Below, piece after piece: positions 13,307 through 13,324 of a stretch of DNA of 13,324 bases. Both the position numbers and the translations under genes were made by a program. Positions within the stretch are counted from its first letter, which is position 1; each line of letters begins with the position of its first letter. The notes beneath the pieces are model-generated. The model saw only the letters and a list, made by a program, of their open reading frames with translations, made no database searches and was not told the DNA's origin. The DNA is from Methanocorpusculum sp. (GTDB taxonomy: Archaea > Halobacteriota > Methanomicrobia > Methanomicrobiales > Methanocorpusculaceae): NCBI GenBank assembly GCA_030539595.1, contig JAUNXW010000032.1, positions 1 to 13,324 on the forward strand, read 5' to 3'.

Positions 13307-13324
13307 ATTTTTCGCGTATATATA

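Noticed and set aside
1..13324. CRISPR array or insertion sequence
   Set aside because: No regularly spaced repeats and no transposase motifs were seen.

Overview
The window looks like chromosomal DNA of a methanogenic euryarchaeon, most likely in or near the Methanomicrobiales. The reasons are a peptide-modifying type radical SAM/SPASM protein of the kind known from methanogens, a DUF2115 (UPF0305) protein, an archaeal HypF, a Ski2-like archaeal helicase next to a winged-helix regulator, tRNA genes without encoded CCA, and AT-rich TATA-like boxes placed 20-30 nt before several start codons with few Shine-Dalgarno sites (suggesting leaderless transcripts). No rRNA or other marker fixes the genus, so the placement is an inference.

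Layout. (a) 1-2111, minus strand: a tight three-gene cluster of a 58-residue soluble protein, a 134-residue membrane-anchored protein and adenine deaminase, which runs off the left edge. (b) 2168-3382, minus: a secreted, Ser/Thr-rich, C-terminally membrane-anchored surface protein. It diverges from (c) 3446-6012, plus: a radical SAM/SPASM protein, then after a large imperfect inverted repeat a DUF2115 protein and a HAD-family hydrolase. (d) 6201-6381: tRNA-Ala(CGC) followed by a broken copy of its own 3' half. (e) 6392-9841, minus: a winged-helix regulator directly abutting an 882-residue Zn-finger/helicase/TPR protein. (f) 9902-12136, plus: hypF, divergent from the regulator. (g) 12203-12276: tRNA-Val(GAC).

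From the 3' end of tRNA-Val rightward the character changes. A ribbon-helix-helix (CcdA-like) gene on the minus strand reads through the tRNA antisense. It diverges from a possible 21-codon ORF that overlaps by ATGA with a gene for an acidic protein resembling a hypothetical protein family common in bacterial phages. This has the look of the left end of an integrated virus or plasmid using the tRNA-Val 3' end as attachment site; its other end lies outside the window.

Most of the left 12 kb is housekeeping and accessory metabolism: purine salvage, hydrogenase maturation, RNA or DNA unwinding and surface proteins. The parts most worth following up are the element at the right end, the split tRNA-Ala 3' copy, the radical SAM protein with no obvious substrate beside it, and unusual residues at normally conserved sites in HypF.
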